64,000 bases of DNA from positions 1-64,000 of the forward strand of contig JASBTI010000029.1 in NCBI GenBank assembly GCA_030148505.1, written 5' to 3'. Below, piece by piece: positions 19,106 through 27,089 of this stretch. The DNA is from Rhodanobacter sp. (GTDB taxonomy: Bacteria; Pseudomonadota; Gammaproteobacteria; Xanthomonadales; Rhodanobacteraceae). Below the pieces are notes generated by a model. The model was not told the DNA's origin, did not search any database, and was given only the letters and a program-made list of their open reading frames with translations. Each line of letters begins with the position of its first letter. Positions within the stretch are counted from its first letter, which is position 1. The translations under genes were made by a program, and so were the position numbers.

Positions 19106-20872
19106 ATGCACGAAATCGGCTTCATTAGGGATCTTGCCATGGTGATGATGGTCGCCGGGGCCACCACGATCCTTTTCCAACGTCTGCGTCAGCCGGTATT
19201 GCTGGGCTACATCCTGGCCGGTGTGTTGATCGGTCCTCACATGCCCACCATGCTGGTGGCCGACCCCCGCGCCATTGATGACATCTCCAATCTCGGCGTC
19301 GTCCTGCTGATGTTTACGCTGGGACTCGAATTCAGCGTGCGCAAGTTACGGGACGTGGGCATCGGTGTGCTGGTTGCGGCGCTGGCCGAAGTCGGTTTGA
19401 TGTTGTGGATCGGTGTGGGTATCGGCGGTCTGTTCGGCTGGAAGGGGATGGATGCGCTTTTCCTCGGTGGCATCGTCGCCTTGTCTTCGACGATGGTGGC
19501 GACGCGGACGCTGTCTGAAAACGGCCAACGCGATCAACCCTTCGCCAAGCTGGTAGTCGGCCTGCTGGTAGCCGAGGATCTGCTCGCCATTGTCATGTTG
19601 ACGCTGTTGACGGCGGTGGCAATCGGTGGCTCGGTGCAAGCGCAAACGGCGTTCACCCTGATCGGTCATCTCGGCCTGTTTGTGGTGGTGGGGATGATCC
19701 TCGGTCTGCTGCTGCTACCGCGGCTGGTTGACTATGTGGCTCGGTTTGAGCGTGATGAGACGTTGCTGGTCAGCGTCCTGGGGATCTGTTTCGGTGCCAG
19801 TCTGCTGGCTGCCTGGATGGACTTCAGTGTGGCGCTGGGCGCTTTCTTGGCCGGTGCCGTCGTCGCCGAGTCGCGCAGCGTCGACCGTGTGATGCGGCTG
19901 GTCGAGCCGTTGCGCGATATGTTTGCCGCGCTGTTTTTTGTGGCAATCGGTCTGAAAATCGATCCGTCGACGTTGCTGGAGTATGCGTTGCCGGCGGTGC
20001 TGATTGCGTTAGTGGTGATCATCGGCAAGACACTGACATGCAGCCTCGGGATTTTTCTGGTCGGCCATGAACCGCGTACCGCGCTGCGTTCGGGTCTGGG
20101 CATGGCGCAGATCGGCGAATTTTCGTTCGTGATCGCCACGCTGGGCTTGTCGCTGGGGGTGGTCAGTGATTTCATTTACCCGATCGCCGTGTCGGTTTCG
20201 GTATTGTGCATGGCCTCGTCGCCCTATCTGGTGCGTTCGGCGGATGGGCTGGCGAATGGCTTGCAAAGGGTTACGCCACAGGCAATCCGTTTCCTGGCAG
20301 CCAGCTATAGCGGCTGGCTGGAAAACCTCAGGCCGGTCAATGAAAACGCGGTGATTGCGGCGATGTTCCGTCGCCTGCTTTGGCATATCGCGGTCAATGT
20401 ATTGCTGGTGGTTACCCTGTTTATGATCGGCGCGTATGTAAATGCCCACGGCTGGAGCCGGTTTTCCGCTTTGGGTATCGATCGGGAACTGCGTCACACC
20501 TTGATCTGGGCGGTCGCCTTGTTCATGTCCCTACCGATGCTGATTGCGGTCTATCGCAAGGCGGAGGCGTTGGGCATGTTGCTGGCCGAAATCGGCATTC
20601 GCGAGCGATTTGCCGGTTCCTACACCCGGGCAATGCGGAATGTGCTGGCGCGGGTTATCCCGCTGGCAACCTTGTTGGTATTGGCCTTGCTGGTTAGTGC
20701 GCTGGGGTCGGCGATCCTGCCGCCGCGAGGAATCGCCGTGTCGCTTGCCCTGTTGGGGATTGTGGTGGCAGTAGTGCTGTGGCGGGGGCTTGTGCAACTG
20801 CATGCGCGGTTGCAAGCTACGCTGAAGGATACCCTGACCAAGCCGCTGCCTCCGGGCGGTGGGGCTTCTTGA
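19106..20872 (+). CDS. CPA2-family monovalent cation:proton antiporter
   Basis: This inner-membrane antiporter is probably for K+ or Na+ against protons. The 588-residue product has about 12 hydrophobic segments over residues 1-390 and the family motifs LGYILAGVLIGP, LLMFTLGLEFS and FVAIGLKID. Further C-terminal membrane spans run to about residue 575. There is no RCK/TrkA-N regulatory domain, unlike KefB or KefC, so glutathione gating is not indicated. The frame is open from 18932 inside tRNA-Ala. The ATG at 19106 gives a plausible first helix, although no clear ribosome-binding site is seen. Confidence 0.88.
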   Translation: MHEIGFIRDLAMVMMVAGATTILFQRLRQPVLLGYILAGVLIGPHMPTMLVADPRAIDDISNLGVVLLMFTLGLEFSVRKLRDVGIGVLVAALAEVGLMLWIGVGIGGLFGWKGMDALFLGGIVALSSTMVATRTLSENGQRDQPFAKLVVGLLVAEDLLAIVMLTLLTAVAIGGSVQAQTAFTLIGHLGLFVVVGMILGLLLLPRLVDYVARFERDETLLVSVLGICFGASLLAAWMDFSVALGAFLAGAVVAESRSVDRVMRLVEPLRDMFAALFFVAIGLKIDPSTLLEYALPAVLIALVVIIGKTLTCSLGIFLVGHEPRTALRSGLGMAQIGEFSFVIATLGLSLGVVSDFIYPIAVSVSVLCMASSPYLVRSADGLANGLQRVTPQAIRFLAASYSGWLENLRPVNENAVIAAMFRRLLWHIAVNVLLVVTLFMIGAYVNAHGWSRFSALGIDRELRHTLIWAVALFMSLPMLIAVYRKAEALGMLLAEIGIRERFAGSYTRAMRNVLARVIPLATLLVLALLVSALGSAILPPRGIAVSLALLGIVVAVVLWRGLVQLHARLQATLKDTLTKPLPPGGGAS

Positions 20873-21031
20873 GGGAGTAACGGCAGCGGCGATGAACCTT
20901 TATCCTGACTAACGGTCTGAAATTTGCGTCGTTGCCAAAGAGCAGACAAGCACAGCACAATGCGCAGCCTGCCTCCATTGGGGAGGCCCGGTGAGGCAAC
21001 GCCGGCATATCCAAACACGAGGGAGTTTCGA

Positions 21032-21778
21032 ATGAAGCAATTTCTGCGTCCCACGCTGACAGCGGCCACCATGGCCGTTGCACTGGGCATGACTGCGAAC
21101 GTGTACGCCGCTCAAGCTACAAAGGGCACTGGCACGGTCGACAAAGCCAAGGCCAGCTATGTGGTGGGTTGGGAGATTGCTTCCCAGGTGCCGCCGATCA
21201 TGCGTGACGAGCTGGATCCCACGGCGGTGGCAAATGCGGTGAAGGCAGCGCTGTCTGGCCAGAAGCCGAGCATGAGCGATGCCGAAGCCAAAAAGGTGAA
21301 CGAAGCCTTCATGGCCAAGATCAAAGCCAAGTACCAGGCTGAAATGACCAAGCTGGCGGCGAAGAACAAGGCCGAGGGCGAGGCTTTTCTGGCCAAGAAC
21401 AAGAAGGCTCCCGGGGTGAAGACCACCGCTTCGGGCCTGCAGTACAAGGTGATCAGCCAGGGCAAGGGCGCCCGTCCGGGTCCGAAGGACACGGTGGAGA
21501 TCAACTACACCGGCACCTTTATCAACGGCCAGGTGTTTGATGCCAGCGCCAAGCACAATCCGCCGGGTCCGGCCAAGATTCCGCTGGAAGGCGTGATTCC
21601 CGGTTTCCGGGAGGGGCTGCAATTGATGCAAGTGGGCAGCCACTACAAGTTCTACATTCCGTCGTCGCTGGCCTACGGCTCCGAGCCGCGTCCGCCGATG
21701 CCGCCGAATGCCACGCTGATCTTCGATGTGACCTTGCTCAAGACCGGCCCGACACCGGCTTCTGCTGCTGCCAAGTAA
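21032..21778 (+). CDS. FKBP-type peptidyl-prolyl isomerase, exported
   Basis: This is a periplasmic prolyl isomerase and chaperone of the Mip/FkpA type. The 248-residue product has a signal peptide (about residues 1-26, ending VYAAQ), a helical FKBP-N dimerisation region rich in Lys and Ala (about 35-130), and a C-terminal FKBP domain. The domain motifs are VEINYTGTF, GQVFDAS, VIPGFREGLQLM and IPSSLAYG. GAGGGAG precedes the ATG at 21032. A strong terminator follows at 21804. Confidence 0.93.
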   Translation: MKQFLRPTLTAATMAVALGMTANVYAAQATKGTGTVDKAKASYVVGWEIASQVPPIMRDELDPTAVANAVKAALSGQKPSMSDAEAKKVNEAFMAKIKAKYQAEMTKLAAKNKAEGEAFLAKNKKAPGVKTTASGLQYKVISQGKGARPGPKDTVEINYTGTFINGQVFDASAKHNPPGPAKIPLEGVIPGFREGLQLMQVGSHYKFYIPSSLAYGSEPRPPMPPNATLIFDVTLLKTGPTPASAAAK

Positions 21779-21803
21779 CGTCGATACGCTGTAGTGACCC
21801 ACC

Positions 21804-21833
21804 AAAAGGGCGCGAAGTAATTCGCGCCCTTTT
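21804..21833 (+). terminator. Rho-independent terminator of the FKBP gene
   Basis: A perfect 13-bp stem (21804-21816 with 21821-21833) has loop GTAA, and the 3' arm ends in TTTT. It lies 25 nt after the stop. Confidence 0.9.
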
Positions 21834-21941
21834 ACATTCCGGGCAGGCGTCGATGGCCAGCCGCGTGACCGGAGATGCGGTGCCGCAAGTGTGGCGAGGT
21901 TACAATGGGCGGCTTACGCTTTACTTGGGTGCGCCGCAACG

Positions 21942-23288
21942 ATGATTAAAGTCACTATCTTCGGTACGGGCTATGTCGGGCTGGTTACCGGTGCCTGTCT
22001 GGCTGAAATGGGCAATCACGTAGTTTGCGTCGATGTCGATGCGGGCAAGGTGGAGCGCTTGAAGCGCGGCGAAGTCCCGATCTACGAGCCTGGGCTGGAG
22101 CCCCTGGTGCGTCGTAACCACGGAAACGGCCAACTCAATTTCACCACCGATGCCGCATCGTCGATCGCCCACGGCGAGGTCATTTTCATCGCGGTCGGTA
22201 CTCCGCCGGACGAGGACGGCAGCGCGGACCTGAAGTACGTTCTGGAAGTGGCCAGGACCGTCGGCCGCCATCTGGATCGCGCGACGGTGATCGTCAACAA
22301 ATCAACCGTTCCGGTGGGCACGGCCGATCGGGTGCGCGACGCGATTGCCGCAGAGCTGGCCGGGCGTGGTGTTGCCATTCCATTCGACGTGGCGTCCAAC
22401 CCGGAATTTCTCAAGGAAGGAGCGGCGGTCGAGGACTGCCTGCGTCCAGATCGCATTATCGTCGGCTCCTCCAGCGAGCGCGCCGTGAATCTGTTGCGCA
22501 AACTCTACGCGCCATTCAATCGCAACCATGACCGTATGGTCGTGATGGACCCGCGCAGCGCCGAGCTGACGAAATATGCGGCCAATGCGATGTTGGCCAC
22601 CAAGATCAGTTTCATGAACGAGATCGCCAATATCGCCGAACGAGTGGGCGCGGATGTCGAGTTGGTGCGCCAGGGCATCGGATCGGACCCCCGCATTGGC
22701 CACCACTTCATTTATCCCGGTGCGGGCTACGGTGGCTCGTGTTTCCCCAAGGACGTGCGGGCCCTCGCGCACACGGCGCGAAATCATGGCTACGACGCGC
22801 AACTGCTAGCTGCCGTCGAAGCGGTGAACGAGCGACAGAAAACCAAGTTGTTCGAGTTGATATCCCGCCATTTCCAAGGTCGTCTGGCGGGCAAGACGGT
22901 GACATTGTGGGGATTGGCTTTCAAGCCGAATACCGATGACATGCGAGAAGCTTCCAGTCGCCACCTGATGGAGGCACTGTGGGCTGCGGGCGCCAGGGTG
23001 CAGGCCTTTGATCCGGAGGCCGGCGAGGAAACACGCCGCCTTTACGGTGAGCGTAAAGATCTGGCGCTGTTTGAGCAGCCCTACGAGGCCCTGCAGGGTG
23101 CGGACGTACTGGCCGTGGTGACGGAATGGAAGGCATTCCGCAGCCCTGATCTGGCACGTATTCACGCGGCCTTGGGTCAACCGGCAATTTTCGACGGCCG
23201 CAATCTGTATGATCCGGTGACGGTGGAACAGGCCGGCATTGCCTATTATGGCATTGGCCGTGGGCGCACTCTGGCGGTGGCGACATGA
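21942..23288 (+). CDS. ugd: UDP-glucose 6-dehydrogenase
   Basis: The enzyme oxidises UDP-glucose to UDP-glucuronate with two NAD+, feeding polysaccharide or lipid A modification. The 448-residue product has the N-terminal Rossmann motif [28 protein letters not shown], catalytic Cys267 in YGGSCFPKD, and the C-terminal [15 protein letters not shown]. The ATG at 21942 gives the canonical [13 protein letters not shown]. It overlaps slyX by 4 bp. No polysaccharide genes are next to it in this window. Confidence 0.96.
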   Translation: MIKVTIFGTGYVGLVTGACLAEMGNHVVCVDVDAGKVERLKRGEVPIYEPGLEPLVRRNHGNGQLNFTTDAASSIAHGEVIFIAVGTPPDEDGSADLKYVLEVARTVGRHLDRATVIVNKSTVPVGTADRVRDAIAAELAGRGVAIPFDVASNPEFLKEGAAVEDCLRPDRIIVGSSSERAVNLLRKLYAPFNRNHDRMVVMDPRSAELTKYAANAMLATKISFMNEIANIAERVGADVELVRQGIGSDPRIGHHFIYPGAGYGGSCFPKDVRALAHTARNHGYDAQLLAAVEAVNERQKTKLFELISRHFQGRLAGKTVTLWGLAFKPNTDDMREASSRHLMEALWAAGARVQAFDPEAGEETRRLYGERKDLALFEQPYEALQGADVLAVVTEWKAFRSPDLARIHAALGQPAIFDGRNLYDPVTVEQAGIAYYGIGRGRTLAVAT

Positions 23289-23509
23289 CGTCGGCAGACG
23301 ACAAACTGCAGGAGCGGCTGGCCGAGCTGGAGGTGAAGCTCACCTTCATCGACGAGACCGTGCAGGGGCTGGCTACAGCGGACGCCAGCCAGGCGGTGCG
23401 AATCGCTGCGTTGGAACACGCGTTGCGCACGTTGCGCGGCGAGCTGTCATCGATGCGGTCCACCCTGGTGGACGATGCCCGTAATGAGCCACCGCCACCG
23501 CATTACTAA
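23285..23509 (+). CDS. slyX: SlyX family protein
   Basis: This small acidic coiled-coil protein has unknown biochemical role. The 74 residues show the family pattern [18 protein letters not shown] near the start and the tail PPPPHY. It overlaps the ugd stop by four bases (ATGA), so it is translated by coupling. Family members often sit beside FKBP genes, and here an FKBP gene lies two genes upstream. Confidence 0.87.
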   Translation: MTSADDKLQERLAELEVKLTFIDETVQGLATADASQAVRIAALEHALRTLRGELSSMRSTLVDDARNEPPPPHY

Positions 23510-23540
23510 CTCACAAAAACGTCGATTAGGGACTAGGATC

Positions 23541-24113
23541 ATGGCAGATTCCCTGCGCGATCAGCTGCTCAAGAGCGGTATCGTCAAACAGGTTCGCGAT
23601 GAAAAGCGTGTGGCTGCGCCAGCCGCCGGCAAGCTGGGCGGCCAAGGCGGCAAATCGCGTCACGCCCCCAGTGCTGCCAGGCACGGTCGCGGCGAAAAAG
23701 ACCAGGAAAGCATCGATCTGGCCCGGGCCTATGCGATACGTGCGCAGGCTGAGGCCCGCGAACGCAAGCGCGCCGAGCAGGAGGCCGCCGAGCAGTCGCG
23801 TCTGCGTCGCGAACGGAAGCAGAAACTCCAGAAATTGCTTGAAGGAAATGCGTTGAACAAGGCCGACGCCGACCAGCCACGCAATTTCGAGTATGGCGGC
23901 AAGATTCGTCGTGTCCATGTCGATGCCCAGCAGTTGGTTGCGCTCAACACGGGCGCCCTGGGCGTCGTGCAGCACGCCGGTCGGTACCTGCTGGTTCGAC
24001 GCGAGATTGCCGAGCAGGTGCGTGACATCGAGCCTCGTCAACTGGCGCTGTTGGTCACGCCGGGCGCCAACGGCACCGATGATGACGGCGTACCCGACGA
24101 TTTGATGTGGTAG
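23541..24113 (+). CDS. DUF2058 family protein (YaiL-like)
   Basis: The 190-residue protein is highly charged and cytosolic. It begins with the family signature MADSLRDQLLKSGIVKQ, then a Lys/Arg/Glu/Ala-rich helical stretch (about 60-110, likely coiled coil) and a globular C-terminal half with GGKIRRVHVDAQQ. Members are annotated as nucleoprotein or polysaccharide-associated without firm evidence. It follows slyX by 31 nt and is probably in the same transcript. The ATG at 23541 is chosen over an in-frame start at 23475 inside slyX. Confidence 0.85.
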   Translation: MADSLRDQLLKSGIVKQVRDEKRVAAPAAGKLGGQGGKSRHAPSAARHGRGEKDQESIDLARAYAIRAQAEARERKRAEQEAAEQSRLRRERKQKLQKLLEGNALNKADADQPRNFEYGGKIRRVHVDAQQLVALNTGALGVVQHAGRYLLVRREIAEQVRDIEPRQLALLVTPGANGTDDDGVPDDLMW

Positions 24114-24211
24114 CGCGAGGGTGTGACGTCTAACGGCTTGGAGGGCATGCGAGGGCAGACACGGTAGCGCCCGTGTTGCATCGTGCTCCCGGGAGGCGGT
24201 GCCGCAATGAG

Positions 24212-26281
24212 CTAAATCGGCTGGTCGGAGCTGTTCGGTGCCAGCGCCGGATGATCCCAGCCATGCCGCGGCCGGAAGCGTTCGCCGTATTGCTTGGCCA
24301 GTTGCTCCAGCCGCTGCCGGGTTGCGTCGATACCCGCGCTGCGGGCGTACTGGATCGGACCGCCGCGGAAAGGTGCGAAGCCGGTGCCGAATATTACCCC
24401 GGCATCGAGCAGGTCGGCGTCATCTACGACCCCGTCGGCAAGGCAGGCCACGGCTTCGTTGACCATCGGCAGAATCATCCTGTCTTGAAGATCGGCCGGC
24501 ATCACGTAGTCCTTGTCTACTTCCGGCTTTTGCGCTTTGCCGTCATGCCATACGTATAGCCCCTGACCATCCTTCTTGCCGCGTTTGCCGCTTTCGAGTT
24601 TTTCCCCCAGCGTTGTGGGCACGTCCAGTTTGAGAAAGGGCGCGAGTTCCTTGCCGACCGAGGCGCAGACATCCAGCCCAACCGTATCGGCCAGTTCGAT
24701 CGGTCCCATTGGCATACCGAATTTCTTTGCCTCGCGGTCCAGCACCGGGCCCGGAACGCCTTCACCGTAAAGGCGCAAGGCTTCCAGCAGGTATGGCATC
24801 AAGATACGGTTGACCAGAAAACCGGGTGTGCCCTTGACCGCCACGGGCAGTTTGCCGAGAGCCTTGCAGAAAGCCATCACCCGCTTTTCGACGGCAGGAT
24901 CGAGTTGGTCATGACGCACCACTTCGACCAGTGGCATCTGTGCCACCGGATTGAAGAAATGCAGGCCGAGAAACCGTTGCGGTGCCTTGAGGTCGGTACG
25001 CAATGCATCCAGGGGAATGCTGGAGGTATTGCTGGCAAGGATTTCGCTGGCCTGGAACTGCGGCTCGAGCTTCGCGTAAAGCGTCCGCTTGGCATCGGCA
25101 TCCTCGTAGATCGCCTCGATCAGGAGGTCGGCGCTAGCCGCACCGTTGCCCTCGACGTCAGGTTGCAGCCGGCGCAGCGCTTCGTCGACCCGGACTGCCG
25201 ATTTCAATTTCTTTTCATACAGCTGGCGCGCACGATCCAGGGCGGGCTGGATGTATTTCAGCTCGCGATCCTGCAAGGTCACCTCAAAGCCCTTGAACGC
25301 GGCCCAGGCGGCGATATCACCGCCCATTACGCCGGCGCCCACCACATGAACTTGACGGATCTCCGCGGCGGTACCAGCCCCCTGTCCCTTCAGGCGCTCT
25401 TGCAGAAAGAAGACCCGGATCAGGTTCCGCGCCGTGGACGTCTGCGCCAAAGTCGCTACCGAGCGCGCCTCCAGCCGCAGTCGCTGTTGCATGTGGGAAC
25501 CGCCGCGGCGCCACACCTCGATCATCGCGAAGGGAGCCGGGTAGTGTTCCTTGCGCACCTTGGCGGCGGTCTGCCTGCGCACCATGGGGGCGAGGAGTTG
25601 CCGGGCGGGCCAGGTATTGCTGGCCCATGCCTGGAGGCGACGCACGAACGGGGCGGTCCTGGGGCGGCGCAACAGGTGCTTGGCTTCTATCAGCAACACC
25701 TCTGGGGCGGCGAGGCGGTCGACGACCCCCAATCTCAGGGCGCGTCGTGCCGATAATGACCTTCCCGTCAGCATCAGCTGTAGTGCCTGGGTCGCGCCGA
25801 TCATGCGTGGCAGCCGTGCGCTCCCGCCCCAGCCGGGGTGAATGCCTAGCATGATCTCGGGTAAGGCAATTCGGGTTTTCTCGTCGTCTACCGCAATGCG
25901 CTGCTGACAGGCCAGAATCAACTCGGTACCGCCGCCCATGCAGATGCCATGCACCGCGGCTACGGTCGGGCAGGGCAACCTTGCCAGCGCCTCATAGACC
26001 TGCTGGCCGTGCTCGATGTTCTCCAAAACGCTGTCCTGGCGGGCGTATTCAACAAATTCCTTGATGTCGGCACCGACCGCAAACCCGGATGGTTTTGCCG
26101 AATGGAGAATGACACCCGCCGGTTTTTCGATCGCCAGGCGCTCGACGATTTGTGCCAGTTCGTCCAGCATGCTGCGGGAAATCGCGTTGACACTGCTACC
26201 AGCGCGATCCAGCGTCAACGTGACAATGCCGTCGTCGTCTTCACCGGTATTCCAGTGATTGAAGCGCAGTCCTTCGAACAT
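24212..26281 (-). CDS. Bifunctional enoyl-CoA hydratase / 3-hydroxyacyl-CoA dehydrogenase
   Basis: This is the FadB/FadJ-type alpha subunit of fatty-acid beta-oxidation. The N-terminal hydratase domain (about 1-190) has the oxyanion-hole segments GFAVGADIKEF and HGICMGGGTELILAC. The middle has the NAD motif VVGAGVMGGDIA (about 310). The dehydrogenase C-domain has FFNPVAQMPLVEVV and GFLVNRIL. The 689-residue length fits the family. The start at 26281 gives MFEGLRF, the conserved opening in relatives. An upstream ATG at 26320 has a somewhat better purine-rich leader and cannot be excluded. No thiolase gene is adjacent here, so assignment between fadB and fadJ is left open. Confidence 0.9.
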   Translation of the reverse strand: MFEGLRFNHWNTGEDDDGIVTLTLDRAGSSVNAISRSMLDELAQIVERLAIEKPAGVILHSAKPSGFAVGADIKEFVEYARQDSVLENIEHGQQVYEALARLPCPTVAAVHGICMGGGTELILACQQRIAVDDEKTRIALPEIMLGIHPGWGGSARLPRMIGATQALQLMLTGRSLSARRALRLGVVDRLAAPEVLLIEAKHLLRRPRTAPFVRRLQAWASNTWPARQLLAPMVRRQTAAKVRKEHYPAPFAMIEVWRRGGSHMQQRLRLEARSVATLAQTSTARNLIRVFFLQERLKGQGAGTAAEIRQVHVVGAGVMGGDIAAWAAFKGFEVTLQDRELKYIQPALDRARQLYEKKLKSAVRVDEALRRLQPDVEGNGAASADLLIEAIYEDADAKRTLYAKLEPQFQASEILASNTSSIPLDALRTDLKAPQRFLGLHFFNPVAQMPLVEVVRHDQLDPAVEKRVMAFCKALGKLPVAVKGTPGFLVNRILMPYLLEALRLYGEGVPGPVLDREAKKFGMPMGPIELADTVGLDVCASVGKELAPFLKLDVPTTLGEKLESGKRGKKDGQGLYVWHDGKAQKPEVDKDYVMPADLQDRMILPMVNEAVACLADGVVDDADLLDAGVIFGTGFAPFRGGPIQYARSAGIDATRQRLEQLAKQYGERFRPRHGWDHPALAPNSSDQPI

Positions 26282-26594
26282 GAGGTGGCTACATGGCGTG
26301 GTTGAGATGAATCGAACCATACCGTTCCATCCGCTCGATTGCGAGATGTGATCCACTCGCTTGACCGCAGCGTGATGCGGGTGTGAAATCAAGCGTCTAC
26401 GTCACGTGACGTCTCGCTTGGCGGTGGGACCGGTAACTGGCACAGCAGCGATCGAATCGGGCTCGAGGAACCTCCGCCATGCCGCTACCCCATGATCGTT
26501 CAGTAAACGGGCAGGTCGGACCACACTGCGCGCCACGGACGGGCGTACCACGGTTGGTCAAGATGTTTTTCGCGGCTTACACGAGGGAGGCGCA

Positions 26595-27089
26595 ATGAAT
26601 TTCGGAATGGCCTGCGCCCCGGGGTCGGTGGGCAACGAGATTCTGGAGAAGATTCTGGCGGCGCCCAGTGGATTGGTGATCCTCGAATGCAGGGATATCC
26701 GCGCCCTGGTCGAGCAGCTCACGCTGGGCGCAAGGCATAGCGGGCAGGCGGTCTATTTGTGGCAACCCGATACCGGCCTGGGCAGCCTGCGCGAGGCGCA
26801 TTTGCGGGTTCCAGACTGCCAGCGACTGGGAAACGCCTTGCGTTACATGCAGCAGAGCATGCATTTCGGTGTCTACCTGCTAGTGGGTCTCGAATTGCCG
26901 TTGTCGGCGATGGATGCCACTTTGTTGCGACAGCTAGCCAGGCCACCGAAGGACTATCTGCGGCGCATTGTGTTGATTGATGTGCCTGCAGCCCTGACCG
27001 AACATCTTGGTGATCTGGCCGTGCGAATAGACAGTGAAGACGCTCAGCCGCCACGCTTGCGTTTGCGGGATGGGCGCTGGCTGACATGA
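26595..27089 (+). CDS. Uncharacterised protein coupled to a GGDEF/EAL protein
   Basis: The family of this 164-residue protein is not recognised. It has no signal peptide or membrane segment. Alternating short hydrophobic strands and helices are visible (SGLVILECRDIRALVEQL, QAVYLWQ, FGVYLLVGLEL, RRIVLIDVP), suggesting an alpha/beta fold that may resemble a P-loop-less RecA-like or receiver-like domain. ATGA overlap with the next gene (27086) shows translational coupling to a cyclic-di-GMP enzyme, so a sensory or regulatory role there is inferred. GAGGGAGG precedes the ATG. Confidence 0.65.
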   Translation: MNFGMACAPGSVGNEILEKILAAPSGLVILECRDIRALVEQLTLGARHSGQAVYLWQPDTGLGSLREAHLRVPDCQRLGNALRYMQQSMHFGVYLLVGLELPLSAMDATLLRQLARPPKDYLRRIVLIDVPAALTEHLGDLAVRIDSEDAQPPRLRLRDGRWLT